Assembly: GCA_907163345.1 (NCBI GenBank)
Contig: CAJQUN010000007.1
Span: 5,160,582-5,224,581 of the forward strand
Reading direction: 5' to 3'
Origin: Haberlea rhodopensis
Lineage: Eukaryota; Streptophyta; Magnoliopsida; Lamiales; Gesneriaceae
DNA length: 64,000 bases
The translations under genes and the position numbers were made by a program. The notes under the pieces were generated by a model. The model ran no database searches. It saw nothing but the letters and a program-made list of their open reading frames with translations, and was not told the DNA's origin. The first letter of the stretch is position 1, and the number at the start of each line of letters is the position of its first letter. Shown here piece by piece: positions 8,955-20,997 of this stretch.

Positions 8955-11120
8955 AGGTAAGACCCCGTTATCTAAACAATATTCTAAGGTGCAATTAAGA
9001 GAACTAATCATTCATAAATCAGAGTATTAGGCCGTGTTGATAATCCTGAGCTTAAGAGATTATAGTACCAAAAGTTCAAAAAGAAATTATACATATTCCT
9101 AACAAAAGGGTGCTTAAACTATAGCTTTACTCTACTCTTTGTAGAAATTATACAAAAGGAATTTCTGTTCTGCTAATCCTGTAGCACTCCTTACAGCTCA
9201 GCGTATCAACCCCGACCTTGGTTCTCCATGTCAAAAGCACCTACAAAGACAACCCCCAACACATGAGCACATCATAGTTCATATTCAACATAATATGAAT
9301 GTAAAGCAGAAATGCATAAATCATAGGCATAGGATACTTCCTGAATTCCAATGCATTTAAAACGCACATTTTGGTTGTCCCTGTACCATAACTCATAATC
9401 AAATCAATACATGATATTATGGTTTCTTTAAATAAATGTCATGACATAACTTCACTTCTTAAATCTTTACTTCAATCCTTAGTCAGTTTATCATCAGTGT
9501 ATTTTAATACCCCTTGCTTCATAACTTTAGAACAAGCGGTCCTCCCCTCCCTCGCTTCTTCATACAAGCAGTATTTCTATCCTCGCTTCGTATGGTAAAC
9601 CTCGCCTCCATGTGCAAGCGGACCTACACCCCTCGCTCCACATTTTTAGCGGTATAATAGCGGTAAGCATTAAAATCATCACTGTGTAACCGTGACTCGT
9701 GAAATACACACCCAATGTTCCACATCATACATATGCAACAACAATGCATAACAACATGTAACGTACTCATAATGCACAAACTTGCATTTATCGCATGTCA
9801 AATAATAAACATATAATACATGTTACCGTTGGGTGCCCGTACGTCGCTTACGTACCTTTCCAAAATATGGTATGTTGCAGGACTCTATCCCCTGCGTTGT
9901 GTGGCTATCTGTGAAGGCTCTACACCAGTGTACAACACAATATTAGATGCCAATGTATAGACCAAAATCAAAAAAATCCAACAAAAACATCATTTTCCAC
10001 TATTCAGCAGCTGGCGATCGATCGCTGCATCGAGGCGATCGATCGCCGGACTTCACTGGCTCGAGGCGATCGATCGCTCCATTTGTGGCGATCGATCGCC
10101 TGCCTTCGATTTTAGCTACTGGCCTTCGGCGATCGATCGCTGCGTTTGTAGCGATCGATCGCCACACGCTGTGTGCGCGATTTCTCCAGATTTTTCGAAC
10201 ACCCATCTTCATACCATCCAATCTAGCATATAAGACATACAACATGCTTGAACAAACATGCTAAGAGCTACAAGGTACTACCGTGAATGTATTCAAATCA
10301 AAGTTCTACCCAAACTTAAACCCACATGCATCAAAATCGCCCAACTAAATCAGTACTCACTCAAGCTCTTCAAAAACAGGGTACCATATTTCTTTTCCAG
10401 ATTTTCGAACACCTCTTTTCACACCAATAAATCCACCCAATTAAACATGTTTCATGTTCAAAGAAACTTGCTAGGGGCTTCATAAAACTACCATGCAAGC
10501 CCTTAAATCAAAGATTCAACCTTACATAAGCTAGCATGCCATTTATACCTTGATAAACACAAACCAAAACCAACACAACCAAAGCATCTCTGCATGATTG
10601 CTCACCTCTTTTTGGCTCAAATTATTAACTAGCAACCAAGCAAAAATTTGGGATCTTCCAACTCCTACCAGCAGCTGAAGTGGGGGACAAAATTTAGGAG
10701 AGAAGGGAGAGGGTTTCTGAAATGAAAAAGTGGAGTGGAAGAGTGGGGAAAGTGAGGTATGGGTTCAGCAGTTGCAGCATGGGTTGGGGGGGGGGGGGGG
10801 GGGGGGGTTGGGTAATGGGTTAGGTGATGTGTTATGTTTTGGTCCCGGTATTTAGCATGATGTATTAAAATATCCTCACATGATATTTTATAGTATTTAA
10901 TTAATAAAATACTTCAAATTCCAATTAAACATGCTTCACCCAAAACAAACAACATCCACCCCAAATAATCATGCCATAACCCAAATTCCCAACATATATC
11001 ACATGCACCCTGAAACGCATTTCCCCAATATTATTAATTCAACCCAATGAATTAATACCATAATCTCCATATAACATAAATAAATGTTCAAATGCACATA
11101 AACATTTCGGGGATATCACA
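8955..11120 (-). repeat. 5' LTR of element 3, about 2166 bp
   Basis: On the - strand it starts TGTGATATCC; the other end reads CTTACCT where CCTTACA is expected, so the terminal CA has been lost. It contains a 22-base G homopolymer on the + strand (10786-10807) and a palindrome array at 10013-10163. An inverted pair (9242-9254 and 9373-9385) corresponds to the one in element 1. Confidence 0.85.
10013..10163. repeat. Array of six GCGATCGATCGC palindromes in three doublets
   Basis: Copies start at 10013, 10034, 10065, 10087, 10128 and 10151. Spacing within doublets is 21, 22 and 23 bp; doublets repeat at 52 and 63 bp. Read on the element's own strand this is 63 then 52, the same order as the end of the element 1 array. 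Confidence 0.94.
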
Positions 11121-11885
11121 TTTACAATAAACCAACTAAGGTGTACTCACACAAAAGACAAAAAGACTATCAAAAGAAAACAATTACAAGCTCCAATACA
11201 ACAACAATGTATGGAGATTGCAATGCTATTTGAAATTTAACTTAGCAAAGCTTTGATGAAGTTTGTAGGCTTGTTTCTTGTCTTCAAAATGCTCTAAAGC
11301 ATCAATATTTATAGTGTAGGAAGCCCCCTAGGCTCCTACTAGCCGTTGCTACACAAAAGGCTGAAATCACTCGTCGATCGCCTCAGCCATCGCCTCAGGC
11401 GATCACCATCGCCGCGCCCAACGGTCACCAGATAACACGCATCACCTCAGGCGATGAGTCGATCGCCTCAGGCGATCCAGAGCACAAATCAATGTCGTAG
11501 CCTTAGCATGTCCAAAAACTTCATTTCCTCAAACGATGCACACATCGCCTCAGGCGTTCGGGCCATCGCCTCAGGCGATCAAGCCATCGCCTCGGGCGAA
11601 CTCCCCCTGTGCACATGCCTCGGCGTCGCTCCAGTCGATGTGCGTGGCGATACCACGCCTGGCTGCCATCGCCTGGGGCGATGATTACCATCACCTGGGG
11701 CGATCCACTCCAGAATGTGCACACTCGATTTTCTTCATTTCAATCCACTTTTAATCACTTAATCTGCACACTAAGTACACACATTAGTATAACAAACACA
11801 AGTTTTGTTGATCATCAAAACTCAAAAATAAACCAGAGATAAATTAAAGCATTAAACACAACCATGCGTATAAGGCTCAACAATA
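11121..11885 (-). repeat. LTR-like fragment with TATA box and its own palindrome array
   Basis: On the - strand it begins near 11885 with TGTTGAGCC and reads through a TTTTGATGATCAACAAAAC-type segment resembling copia/sirevirus LTRs. It reaches a TATA box (TATAAATA, complement of 11306-11313) and is cut at 11121 by element 3. Between 11377 and 11704, upstream of the TATA box, lie copies of ATCGCCTCAGGCGAT and variants. Superfamily assignment is inference. Confidence 0.5.
11377..11704. repeat. Array of ATCGCCTCAGGCGAT palindromes
   Basis: Full or slightly altered copies start at 11389, 11441, 11462, 11544, 11565, 11586, 11668 and 11690, with a half copy at 11377. Neighbouring copies are 21, 21, 21 and 22 bp apart. 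The motif has a 7-bp arm on each side of one central base and is unlike GATCGATC, but the spacing is the same. Confidence 0.9.
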
Positions 11886-12099
11886 TCATTGAAGCATTCT
11901 ATTTACTATATATTTTTCAATTGGTCTTGCTTGAAAGTTGCAACAAGTATTTCAAAATTGAGTAAATATTGATTCACTAATCAAGTTTTTTTAGTAGCAG
12001 TGTTAATATCTAGATAAAACCTGAAACAAGTTTCAGTATTCTTATAGCATCAGTTCCAGGTTCGGCAAGTTCAGTTAGGAATATTTTTTTGAAGTTTTT

Positions 12100-12302
12100 T
12101 TTTTAAAAAAACAAATTAAATTTTTTTTTAAAAAAATATTTCAGCGGGCTAGCCCGCCCCAACCGGTGGCCCGCTTCGGGTCGGGTTGGGTTGGGGTTTT
12201 TCCAACTCGCCTGAAGGCGGGCCCAAATGGGTTGGGCCCATTTGGGCCACGGGTTGGGTGGGCCATCCCGTTTGGGTCGGGCCGGCCCGTTCTGACAACT
12301 CT
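12100..12302. repeat. GC-rich hAT/MITE-like repeat
   Basis: Repeated GGGTCGGGTTGGG-, GGGCCCATTTGGG- and GGCCGGCCCG-type strings end in TTCTGACAACTCTA. This resembles a plant nonautonomous DNA transposon end known from many genomes. I could not define terminal repeats or a target duplication. Confidence 0.4.
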
Positions 12303-13917
12303 ATACGTACCTTAAGGTCGACAATATGATTTAGACATTCTTCACAACCGGTGGCTCATATCGTATCTATATTGAATGTCAATATAATATTACAATCTCA
12401 TCAATAATCCTCAATAGTATTCATCATCTATCATATAGATTCGATATGCCTCGTATAATAATCAATCAATTTTATTGTATTTCGTATACTACTCAAAACA
12501 TCACCATTTATCTCTTATTAATACGAGTTATCACTCATTCGATCAAGTAGCATATCCATTTCTAAGGTTCATTACATACAACCTTAATTTCAATGTTCAT
12601 GACTTCCTTAACATGTCATAATCATTATCAAAATCTATCACAAAACACCACATTTCAATTTTCCAACAAAATAACAAATTTTCAATATTTTACAGCTCAC
12701 GATCGATCAGCCATAGCCCGCGATTGATCGCGAGCTCATCACCTCAAAATTCAAGTTTCACCTTCTCGCGGTCGATTGCGCATTGGCTTGCGATCGATCG
12801 TGAGGACCCTGTATTGCCCGTCTTGGGCACGCACTCGTGCGATCAATCAGGCATTGCCTCGCGATCGATCGCGAGGCTCCCTCTTCTTTACTGAGTAGGG
12901 TTCCCGGATGCCTATGCGATTATTAAGGCAGGGTGTACTGTACTAGTAGTGGAGTGGAATCAAATCCTTTGTCTAGAGAGGGTATAGCGATAACCAAAGC
13001 TGATTGTACTATAAACTCAAGCTGCCCTTATTCCATTCAGGATGTCTTGTTCTCGGAGTGGTATCGTTCTAGGTTTCACTCTCCCCTTTCGTCATAAGGC
13101 GTGGTTTTGCACCCTTCTTCTTTTTTCAGAGAAATATAGGCCTTAGCTTTTTTAGTCAATTCAACGTCCGCTATGCTGTGGTAATGAGAAATCATGAATA
13201 GCAATACGTCTTTGTCTTTCTAGTTTCGTGAGAAAACTCCATTTTCAAGCATAAACCCCATCCAATACACATACCATATACTATTTTACTCCTTCCTCAA
13301 CTACAATACCTCAAAACACCTTAAAACACAATAATAACATTTCAATTCCTTACCACTACACCATACACATTTTTACCACATTTCAATAAATTAATATCTC
13401 AACCAAAAACAACATATTTCAACTCATAATTCATACATTTACTCCCTTACTCTTCCAATCTTCCAATCCCAAATAACCAAGACAAAAGCATGCCAAATCC
13501 AAGATATTTTTGAAGAAGGAGAAAGGAAAGTTTTGGGGAGAATGATAGGATTTAGTGTTGTTTTATGGTGTAGTGTATGAAGTTGTGTGGTAAATGAGGC
13601 ATTCCATGCCTTAAGTAATTGAATACCACAAAAATCCATTCGTCAAACTTTAATACATCAACATGTATATTCAACCTCTAATTCACACTTTCTTAATTTA
13701 TTACATCAACTTCACAATTAAATTGTTCAATCTCCTGGTTAATTCACATAATCTATTTCAACAATTGTTCAATTAAAATCAGACTCAATTTTGAAATTCC
13801 CCCACACATGATTTATTTCAAAACCGATTCTAACAGTAAACGATAATTCCTCATAGTTATCCCTTAACCATAGCATTAATTCAATTTAAACAAGATAATT
13901 AAATTTCAGGCATCACA
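12303..13917 (-). repeat. Degraded Ty3/gypsy-type LTR fragment
   Basis: On the - strand it starts TGTGATGCCTGAAATTTAAT at 13917 and ends near an ACGTACCTT block at 12305. The palindrome array lies about 1.05-1.22 kb in, as in element 3. Overall sequence has diverged from the other LTRs. The part at 12890-13200 has no counterpart that I recognise and may be a later insertion. Confidence 0.55.
12701..12870. repeat. Array of six GATCGATC-type palindromes in three doublets
   Basis: Cores start at 12701, 12722, 12770, 12792, 12841 and 12863, giving spacings of 21, 48, 22, 49 and 22 bp. Best copies read GCGATCGATCGC; several carry single changes such as GATTGATC and GATCAATC. Confidence 0.88.
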
Positions 13918-14192
13918 ACATATCACCATAATATTGCCCAGAAAAAGGAACTCACATGTGATAATTGTGGGAAGCCCAACCATACCAGGGAAACTTGTTA
14001 TCATTTGATTGGATTTCCTGCCAACTCCAAATTCACAAAAACCAAGGGAGTACCATCTGGAAATATTCGTTTTAAACCTCGTTCTTTAGTCAACAACGCT
14101 GTTTTGGTCTGCAACAATTGCATTCCATCGACATCGCCCATGGCAGCGGCAAATGTTTTGCCAACTTCACGATTTTGGTCCGTAACAATTAC
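13918..14192 (+). pseudogene. Ty1/copia gag fragment with zinc knuckle
   Basis: The frame from 13921 contains CDNCGKPNHTRETC (CX2CX4HX4C) followed by YHLIGFP, a typical copia gag end. It is bounded on the left by an older LTR fragment and cut on the right by element 2, so it has neither start nor pol. After element 2 the frame stays open briefly from 23074, but I see no protease motif there. Confidence 0.75.
14188..14192 (+). repeat. Target site duplication of element 2 (left copy)
   Basis: ATTAC before the 5' LTR is repeated at 23069-23073 after the 3' LTR, as expected for a 5-bp gypsy integration. Confidence 0.93.
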
Positions 14193-15080
14193 TGTAATAC
14201 CCCCAAAATGTCATGTTATTATGTGCTATGATGATGATATACGATGTGTTTAAGAGGGTTGTGGTGCATTTAATTGGAGACTATGATTATGTTATGATGA
14301 TACGATGTGGGAAGCATGTTGAGTGTTTTAGGGGATTTATTAATTAAATGAAGATGAAAAAAATCGAGTTAGGATATTTTAATGCATCGTGTTAAATACC
14401 GGGGCACAATTAAACACCACATGGCACCCCAACCCACACCACCCCCCTCAACCCATACCCATTCCAGCAAGCTGCTGCTGCCCATACCTCCACTTGCCCT
14501 CCCAATCATTCAATATCCATCACTCCTTCTTCCCAGCCTTTCTTCCCATTTTTTCGTCCAACTTTCAGTAGACAAGAAAGAGGAGGAGATCTATCATTTC
14601 AAGGCTTGGAACCTTGCCAAAAATTGGAGCAAAAGAGGGTGAGGAACCATATCTTGCTTGGGTGAATTTGTGTTTAAGTATGGGTTTTGTGGGGCGATTT
14701 CCATGCATGTTAATGTTGATTTGTTTAGAACTTTGATTTGAATGCTTGAATGTGAGTATTATGAAGTTCATAGCATGTTTCTTTGAGCATGATACACGTT
14801 TTATGTGGTAGATTTGGTATTATGATAAGCAATGCTCGAAAAATCTGGGTTAGGATAAGTATCCTGTTTTTCTGGGAACTTGGATGAGTATTGAAGATTT
14901 TGATGATGTTATGATGCATGTAGCTTAGGTTTTGTTAAACCCTTGATTTGAACACATGCGTGGTGGTTGTATGAAGCTTATAACATTTTTGTTCAAGCAT
15001 GTTTTACGCCTTATGAAGTAGAAATGATGGTAGGAAATGAGGTGCTCAAAAATCTGGAGAAGTCCCGATTTTTCAGAGCG

Positions 15081-15277
15081 CTCGATCGATCGAGATTCTG
15101 GTCCCAATCGATCGAGCGAGGCAGAAGCTTTTAAGCATGGTTTGAATTTCAGGTGCCGATCGATCGAAGGATTTTCCGATCGATCGGTGAAATATTTCGA
15201 TCGATCGGTCGAGGCAGAAGTTGGGCACTATTTTTATGCTTTCTTTATCGATCTAGACATGGGTTCCGATCGATCGA
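15081..15277. repeat. Palindrome array of element 2, 5' LTR
   Basis: GATCGATC-type cores start at about 15084, 15106, 15158, 15178, 15199, 15246 and 15268, giving spacings of 22, 52, 20, 21, 47 and 22 bp. Outer arms are CTCG/CGAG or CCG/CGG rather than the GGCG/CGCC of element 1. Confidence 0.9.
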
Positions 15278-15549
15278 GAGAGGCGGAATCTTGGCAAAAG
15301 TTTTTAATTGTTTTATTTTGACAATGATTCATGATATGGTATCTAATATGGTCTGTTGTGGTTATGTAGAACCATCCCAGGTACCAGCACAGTCAAGGAG
15401 ATAAAGTCTGTTGACTCCTCCTCCTTTTGAAAAGGTACGTAAGAGGCGTATGGGCATCGGACGGTAAAACACATCTCTACATTACGACTATGCTTTTATC
15501 GCATGAGTATTTATGATGAAATGATGATGCTATAAGATGTTTGTATATT

Positions 15550-15853
15550 CATACGATGTTTATTATGTGGTAAGATGCCACGGGGTAAGATGCCCATATG
15601 GTAAGAGGCCATACGATGTTTATTATGTGGTAAAATGCCACGGGGTAAGATGCCCATATGGTAAGAGGCCATACGATGTTTATTATGTGGTAAGATGCAA
15701 CGGGGTAAGATGCCCATATGGTAAGAGGGAGGCCATACGATGTTTATTATGTGGTAAGATGCCACAGGGTAAGATGCCCATATGGTAAGAGGCCATACGA
15801 TGTTTATGATGTGGTAAGATGCCACATGGTAAGATGCACATATGCATGAATAT
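15550..15853. repeat. Five 60-bp tandem repeats in the 5' LTR of element 2
   Basis: Units beginning CATACGATGTTTATTATGTG start at 15550, 15610, 15670, 15734 and 15794. One unit has a 4-bp insertion. Repetitive reading frames on both strands here are repeat artefacts. The 3' LTR has the same array at about 22352-22651. Confidence 0.93.
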
Positions 15854-16274
15854 GAATCAGGGACAACAAAAAGAAGTTAACGAATAACCAGCATGTCCAC
15901 TTAACCAAGATGTCATGCACTTACTGTTATGTTTTTATGATGTTAAGTAAAGAAGTATATGCTCATGATGTGTTGTCCCTGTAGGTACACTTTTGGACTG
16001 AAGGGGCTAAGGGTCGGGTTGAAGCTGTGAGCTACAAGGATACAGGATGTATAGGATTCTATTTTTGTTTAGTATCTACTCTAGGAGTAGTATAAATCTA
16101 AAACGTTAGCATTCTTGTTTAGAAATGTATGTATTAAGTTTACGAAGTTTTATTTTGGCTTATAATCATATTGGCTCACGTAACAACCGGAACCCTAAAA
16201 CGTTATAATATGCATGTTTAGTCCAATTTTTTTTGTTATCCTAACACTGTTAAGGTGGGAAGACCCCACATTAG

Positions 16275-16286
16275 TGGTATCAGAGC
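16275..16286 (+). other. Primer-binding site of element 2
   Basis: TGGTATCAGAGC follows the LTR end by four bases and matches the 3' end of initiator tRNA-Met. Confidence 0.9.
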
Positions 16287-16474
16287 AGTGGTTAGATAAC
16301 CCGGGAATGAGTGAAGGGTAGCCTTCGCAATAAGTTAGCTAGGTGCTTACTTTTAAACATGTTTTATATGTATGTTGCATATGAAGTAGAAGATGTTATA
16401 CTAACATGTTTAATTATCTAACGATGTACTTTATGAACTGCTTTTGGTATTGTTGTTAACCCTTGTGTTGCAGC

Positions 16475-19400
16475 ATGGCAGCAAACGCCGAAGTAGGTGA
16501 TGCGTTAAGCGTCAATGCAAGTGCTGGGCGTACGAATCTCTTACCACCGCTAGCCTTGGGGGAAGAGCCCTCTGAACAGCAATTATTACCTGGGGAGTTG
16601 AGCTTGTCTCAGTTTTTGACATACCGACCTCCGATGTTCGAAGGAACGGAGACAGGGGAAGTGGCCGAAGAGTGGCTAGAAAGGATAGAGCAGATATTTG
16701 TGGCAGCGCCTTGTGCAAAGATGGCATGGATCAGATTAGCAGAATTTCAGCTGGCTAAGAATGCACTGATGTGGTGGAAGACCACAGTGCTAGAGCAAGA
16801 GGCTCAGGGTCAGGAGATCAATTGGAAACTGTTCAGGACTAGGTTTCTGACCCGCTATTTCTCAGCTGCTGCGAGACAGGCTAAAGAGGATGAGTTTACC
16901 AACCTCAAGCAAGGTACCATGCCTGTATCAGATTATGCTCTACATTACTGTTCCTTACTTCGGTATGTACCTCACATTGCTGCAAGCACTCAAGCGAAGA
17001 TGAGGAACTTCATGAAGGGCTTGAGGACTGAACTGTATGACAAGGTGATCAATTATGGCCCTACCTGTTTTGATGATGCACTTTCGCGGGCCGAGCTAGC
17101 CGAACTGGGAGTTGGCGCATATCCTGATGCAGTGCCACCTCCAGCACCCCCTCAGAACTACTTCTGACAATTTGAGGCCGAGGGGTGATCAGTTCAAACC
17201 AAGGGGGAACACTTCAGCGTCGAGATTCAGTGGCAAGAGGCCCGAGAATCGTAGGAACGACGCCTCTACGGGAAGAGGACAGTCTCAGGGAGACAGATCT
17301 GGAAGGGTTCAGTGCACTCTTTGTGGGCAACCACATTTGGCAAAGGATTGCGTAGGATGCTATGTTTGTGGCGACAGAGGCCACTTTGCCCGGTAGTGTC
17401 CCAACAGGGGAAGACAGCAGAACTCTGCGGGGAGGCCTACGGACAGAGCAGCACAGTACATACCACCTTTTGCACCGAGGCAGTATGGAGGTCAGCCCAT
17501 GGGGCCACCTCAGGGGCAGGTTTACGCTTTGACGAGGGAGCAGGCTACAACGGCTCTGGAGGAGGTTATAGCGGGTACGTGCCTTTTATTTACGCACCCT
17601 GCTTTTATATTGATAGACACAGGTGCGTCACACTCTTTTGTGCCGACGAGTTTTGTGGAAAGGCACCACATATGCACTTCTCCGTCGCCCATGCCTCTTA
17701 TGGTCTCGACCCCCGCTGGAAGAAGTATGATTACTGATCGGATTGTCTGTGATGGCCTCATTTAGTTTGAGGATAATGAGCTAAGGTCAGATTTAATTGT
17801 TCTGGGGATGTCAGACTTTGACTGTATTGTAGGCATTGATGTTCTGAACAGGTATCAGGCAGTCTTGAACTGCATGCAGAGGACTGTCCGATTCAGGTCT
17901 GATATGGGAGTCCAGTGGACATTCTTTGGGGATGGTTCTCGTTCAAAGATTCCGTTGATATCTGCTGTCAAGATGGCACAGTTATTGGAACGAGGCCATA
18001 CAGGATATCTTATCTATGATGTTGATATTACGGAAAAGAGGAAAGAGTTAAAGGTTGAGGATGTGCCCGTAGTGGCGGAGTTTTCTGATGTTTTTCCAGA
18101 GGAGATTCCAGGATTCCCACCGACGAGAGATGTCGAGTTTGGGATTGAGTTACTACCGGGGACGTCTGCAATTTCTCGTGCCCCGTATAGGATGGCACCA
18201 GCAGAGCTAAGGGAGTTAAAGACTCAGTTGCAAGAGCTCCTTAATAGGTGCGCCTGTTTTGTTTGTTAAAAGAAGGATGGATCGATGCGTCTATGCATTG
18301 CCTATAGGCAACTGAATAAGGCCACAGTGAAGAACAAGTATCCACTTTCGATGATCGATGACTTGTTTGATCAGTTGCAGGGCACGACGCTCTACAGTAA
18401 GATCGATATGAGATCGGGGTATCATCAGATACGAGTACGAGAAGATGATGTTCAGAAGACAGCTTTCAGGACTAGATATGGGCACTATGAATTCCTAGTC
18501 ATGCCTTTTGGGGTGACAAACGCCCCAGCCGTTTTCATGAGTTTGATGAACAGGGTGTTCCAGCCATTTTTGGATCAGTTCGTCATAGTCTTCATTGACG
18601 ATATACTCATTTACTCCCGGACTGGAGAAGAACATGCGGAGCACTTGAGGACAGTACTCCAGATCCTCAGGGATCATCAGTTATACGCAAAGCTTAGTAA
18701 GTGCGAGTTCTGGTTGAGCAGCGTGGTATTCTTAGGCCATGTCATATCTAGCAGAGGGATATCTGTGGATCCCAGGAAGATTGAGGCTATGATGGAGTGG
18801 GCTGCACCCACTTCTGTACCGGAGATACGGAGTTTCCTCGATTTGGCAGGTTATTACCGACGTTTCGTCGAGGGCTTTTCAAAGATCGCCAAACCCCTGA
18901 CACAGCTGACTCAGAAAGGAGTCCCCTTCTTTTGGTCTGAGGCTTGTGAGGAAAGTTTCCAAGAGCTGAAGCGTCGCCTGACTACAGCGCCTGTGTTGGT
19001 GATTCCGTCTGAGAATAAGAGGTTTGCCTTGTATACGGATGCATCACTGCAGGGTTTGGGCTGTGTGTTGATGCAAGATAAGCACGTGGTGGCTTATGCT
19101 TCGAGGCAGTTGAAGCCTCATGAGACCAGATACCCAGTTCATGACTTGGAACTGGCGGCCATCATATTTACCTTGAAGATTTGGAGACATTACTTGTATG
19201 GCACGTCTTTCACTATATATACGGACTATAAGAGCCTGAAGTTCTTATTCACTCAGGCAGAGTTGAATATGCGGCAAAGAAGGTGGATGGATTTACTCAA
19301 GGACTATGACTGTGAGATTGAGTACCATCCTGGTAAAGCAAACTTGATAGCAGACGCTTTAAGTCGTAAGGTGAAGAGTACTGCTGAGGATGCCATGAGT

Positions 19401-20953
19401 CTATCAGCTATGATGACTTCTTATTGCCATCTGGGCTATGATTTTGATGTAGACACGTCGCCTGTGCGAGTGTCGACCTTATTGGCGGAGCCAGATATAT
19501 TTGAGGCAATCAGGAAGGTCCAGAGGTCGGATGATGAGGTTCAGAGATGGACGTCATTGGTACTTAAGGGTCAGCCATCCAAGTTTAGAGTGGCTGAGGA
19601 TGATTCTTTGAGATTGGGCAACCGATGGGTAGTCCCAGATACACCAGAGTTGCGTAGAGGAATATTGGAACGAGCTCACAGTAGTCGGTTCAGTATCCAC
19701 CCAGGAGAAAGGAAGATGTACAAGGACCTATGCGGTCAATTCTGGTGGAGACGCATGAAGCGCGATGTGATCACTTTTGTGAAAGATGTTTGATCTGCCA
19801 ACAGGTAAAGGCAGAGAGACAGAGGCCTGATGGCGAGCTGAAGAGCTTAGAGGTACCCGAATGGAAGTGGGAGCATATCTCTATGGACTTTGTGACCCAC
19901 TTGCCAAGGACGGCCTCAGGATTTGATGCGATCTGGGTGATCGTAGATAGGCTGACGAAGGTGGCTCACTTCATCCCTTACATCATGTCTTTTACATACT
20001 TGAAGATGGCCCAAATGTATATACGGGATGTGGTGAGGTTGCATGGTATACCAGTCTCGATTGTGTCTGACAGGGACCCACGTTTTACATCCCATTTCTG
20101 GGAGGGTCTCCAGGTAGCTTTGGGCACGGAAGTGAGACTGAGTACAGCTTATCACCCTCAAACAGACGGCCAGACAGAGCGTACCATTCAGACGCTCGAG
20201 GACATGTTGAGGGCATGTATTTTGGAGTTTGATACTCCGTGGCAGGATTCACTGGCACTAGCGGAGTTCTCCTATAATAACAGTTATCAGGCGAGCATTC
20301 AAATGGCTCCTTTTGAAGCTCTTTACGGACGACTATGTAGGTCACCTCTGTATTGGGAGGACTTGACTAGTAAAGCGGTCGGAGGACCGGATATGATCAG
20401 GAATATGGAAGACAAGAAAAAGTTGATACGCCAAAAGATGAAAGCGGCCCAGGATAGGCAAGCAGCCTATGCCAATAAGCGGCGACGACCGCTGGAATTC
20501 CAGTTAGGAGACAAGGTCTTCTTAAAGATCTCGCCCTTTAGGGGTGTGGTTCGGTTTGGTATTTGGGGAAAGTTATCTCCGAGGTATGTTGGGCCATATG
20601 AAGTTTTGCAGCGTATTGGTACTTTGGCCTACCGTTTGGCACTACCGCCATCCCTGTATGGCATACACGATGTTTTCCACGTTTCTATGTTACGGAAGTA
20701 TGAGCCAGACCCGTCTCATGTCTTACAGCCTACTGAAGTTCAGTTAGACTCAGATGTGTCCTACGTGGAACGACCAATCAAGATTCTGGATCGAGAGGAT
20801 CGCAGATTACGGAGCAATGTCATACCGATGGTCAATGTTCAGTGGGATCGTCGGGGTGTCGAGGAGGCTACGTGGGAGACGGAACGACATATGGTGCAGC
20901 ACTATCCGGAACTATTCTCTGGTATGTTTTTATGTTTAGTTTCGATATGGTGA
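16475..20953 (+). pseudogene. Gag-pol of element 2, at least five inactivating lesions
   Basis: ATG at 16475 opens a gag close to element 1. Lesions in order: a frameshift near 17150 before the zinc knuckles; TAG at 17394-17396 inside the second knuckle; TAG at 17763-17765 just after the protease domain (IDTGASHSF at about 17615); a deletion of roughly 30 bases with a frameshift near 18248 at the start of RT; and a frameshift near 19785 inside the integrase finger. Between lesions the catalytic boxes persist: FIDD at about 18593, YTDAS near 19034, the integrase core and the chromodomain-like tail. One RNase H histidine (TDHKSL in element 1) is Y. It must have moved, if at all, with enzymes from elsewhere. 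Confidence 0.93.
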
Positions 20954-20983
20954 TGCATGTGGATTTCGAGGACGAAATCTTAT

Positions 20984-20997
20984 AAGTAGGGGAGTAA
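20984..20997 (+). other. Polypurine tract of element 2
   Basis: AAGTAGGGGAGTAA directly precedes the 3' LTR start TGTAATACCC. Confidence 0.85.

Larger units (their letters stand above)
8222..11120 (-). mobile_element. Element 3: truncated chromovirus (5' LTR and start of gag)
   Basis: Read on the - strand it has an LTR starting TGTGATATCCCCGAAATG at 11120, a primer-binding site at 8939-8950, and gag from ATG at 8733. Homology stops inside gag near 8222, so the rest of gag, pol and the 3' LTR are lost. Its LTR shares the GGCGATCGATCGC array and the GCGAGGGG-type segments with element 1, so the two belong to one subfamily. Confidence 0.88.
14193..16270 (+). repeat. 5' LTR of element 2
   Basis: Bounded by TGTAATACCCCC and ACCCCACA. 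It holds the palindrome array (15081-15277), the GGTACGTA block near 15434, five 60-bp tandem repeats (15550-15853), an 11-bp inverted pair (15858-15868 and 15971-15981) and the CTACTC hairpin near 16075. Donor-like AGG/GTGAGG at 14638/14639 and acceptor-like TGTAG at 15365-15369 bracket the palindromes. Confidence 0.95.

Noticed and set aside
14382..14642. 86-codon frame in the LTR of element 2, repeated at 21184-21444
   Set aside because: LTR leader sequence; the two copies differ as the LTRs do and show no coding constraint.
15511..15825. Repetitive - strand frame (and its + strand partner)
   Set aside because: Translation of 60-bp tandem repeats in an LTR; present again in the 3' LTR and not gene-like.
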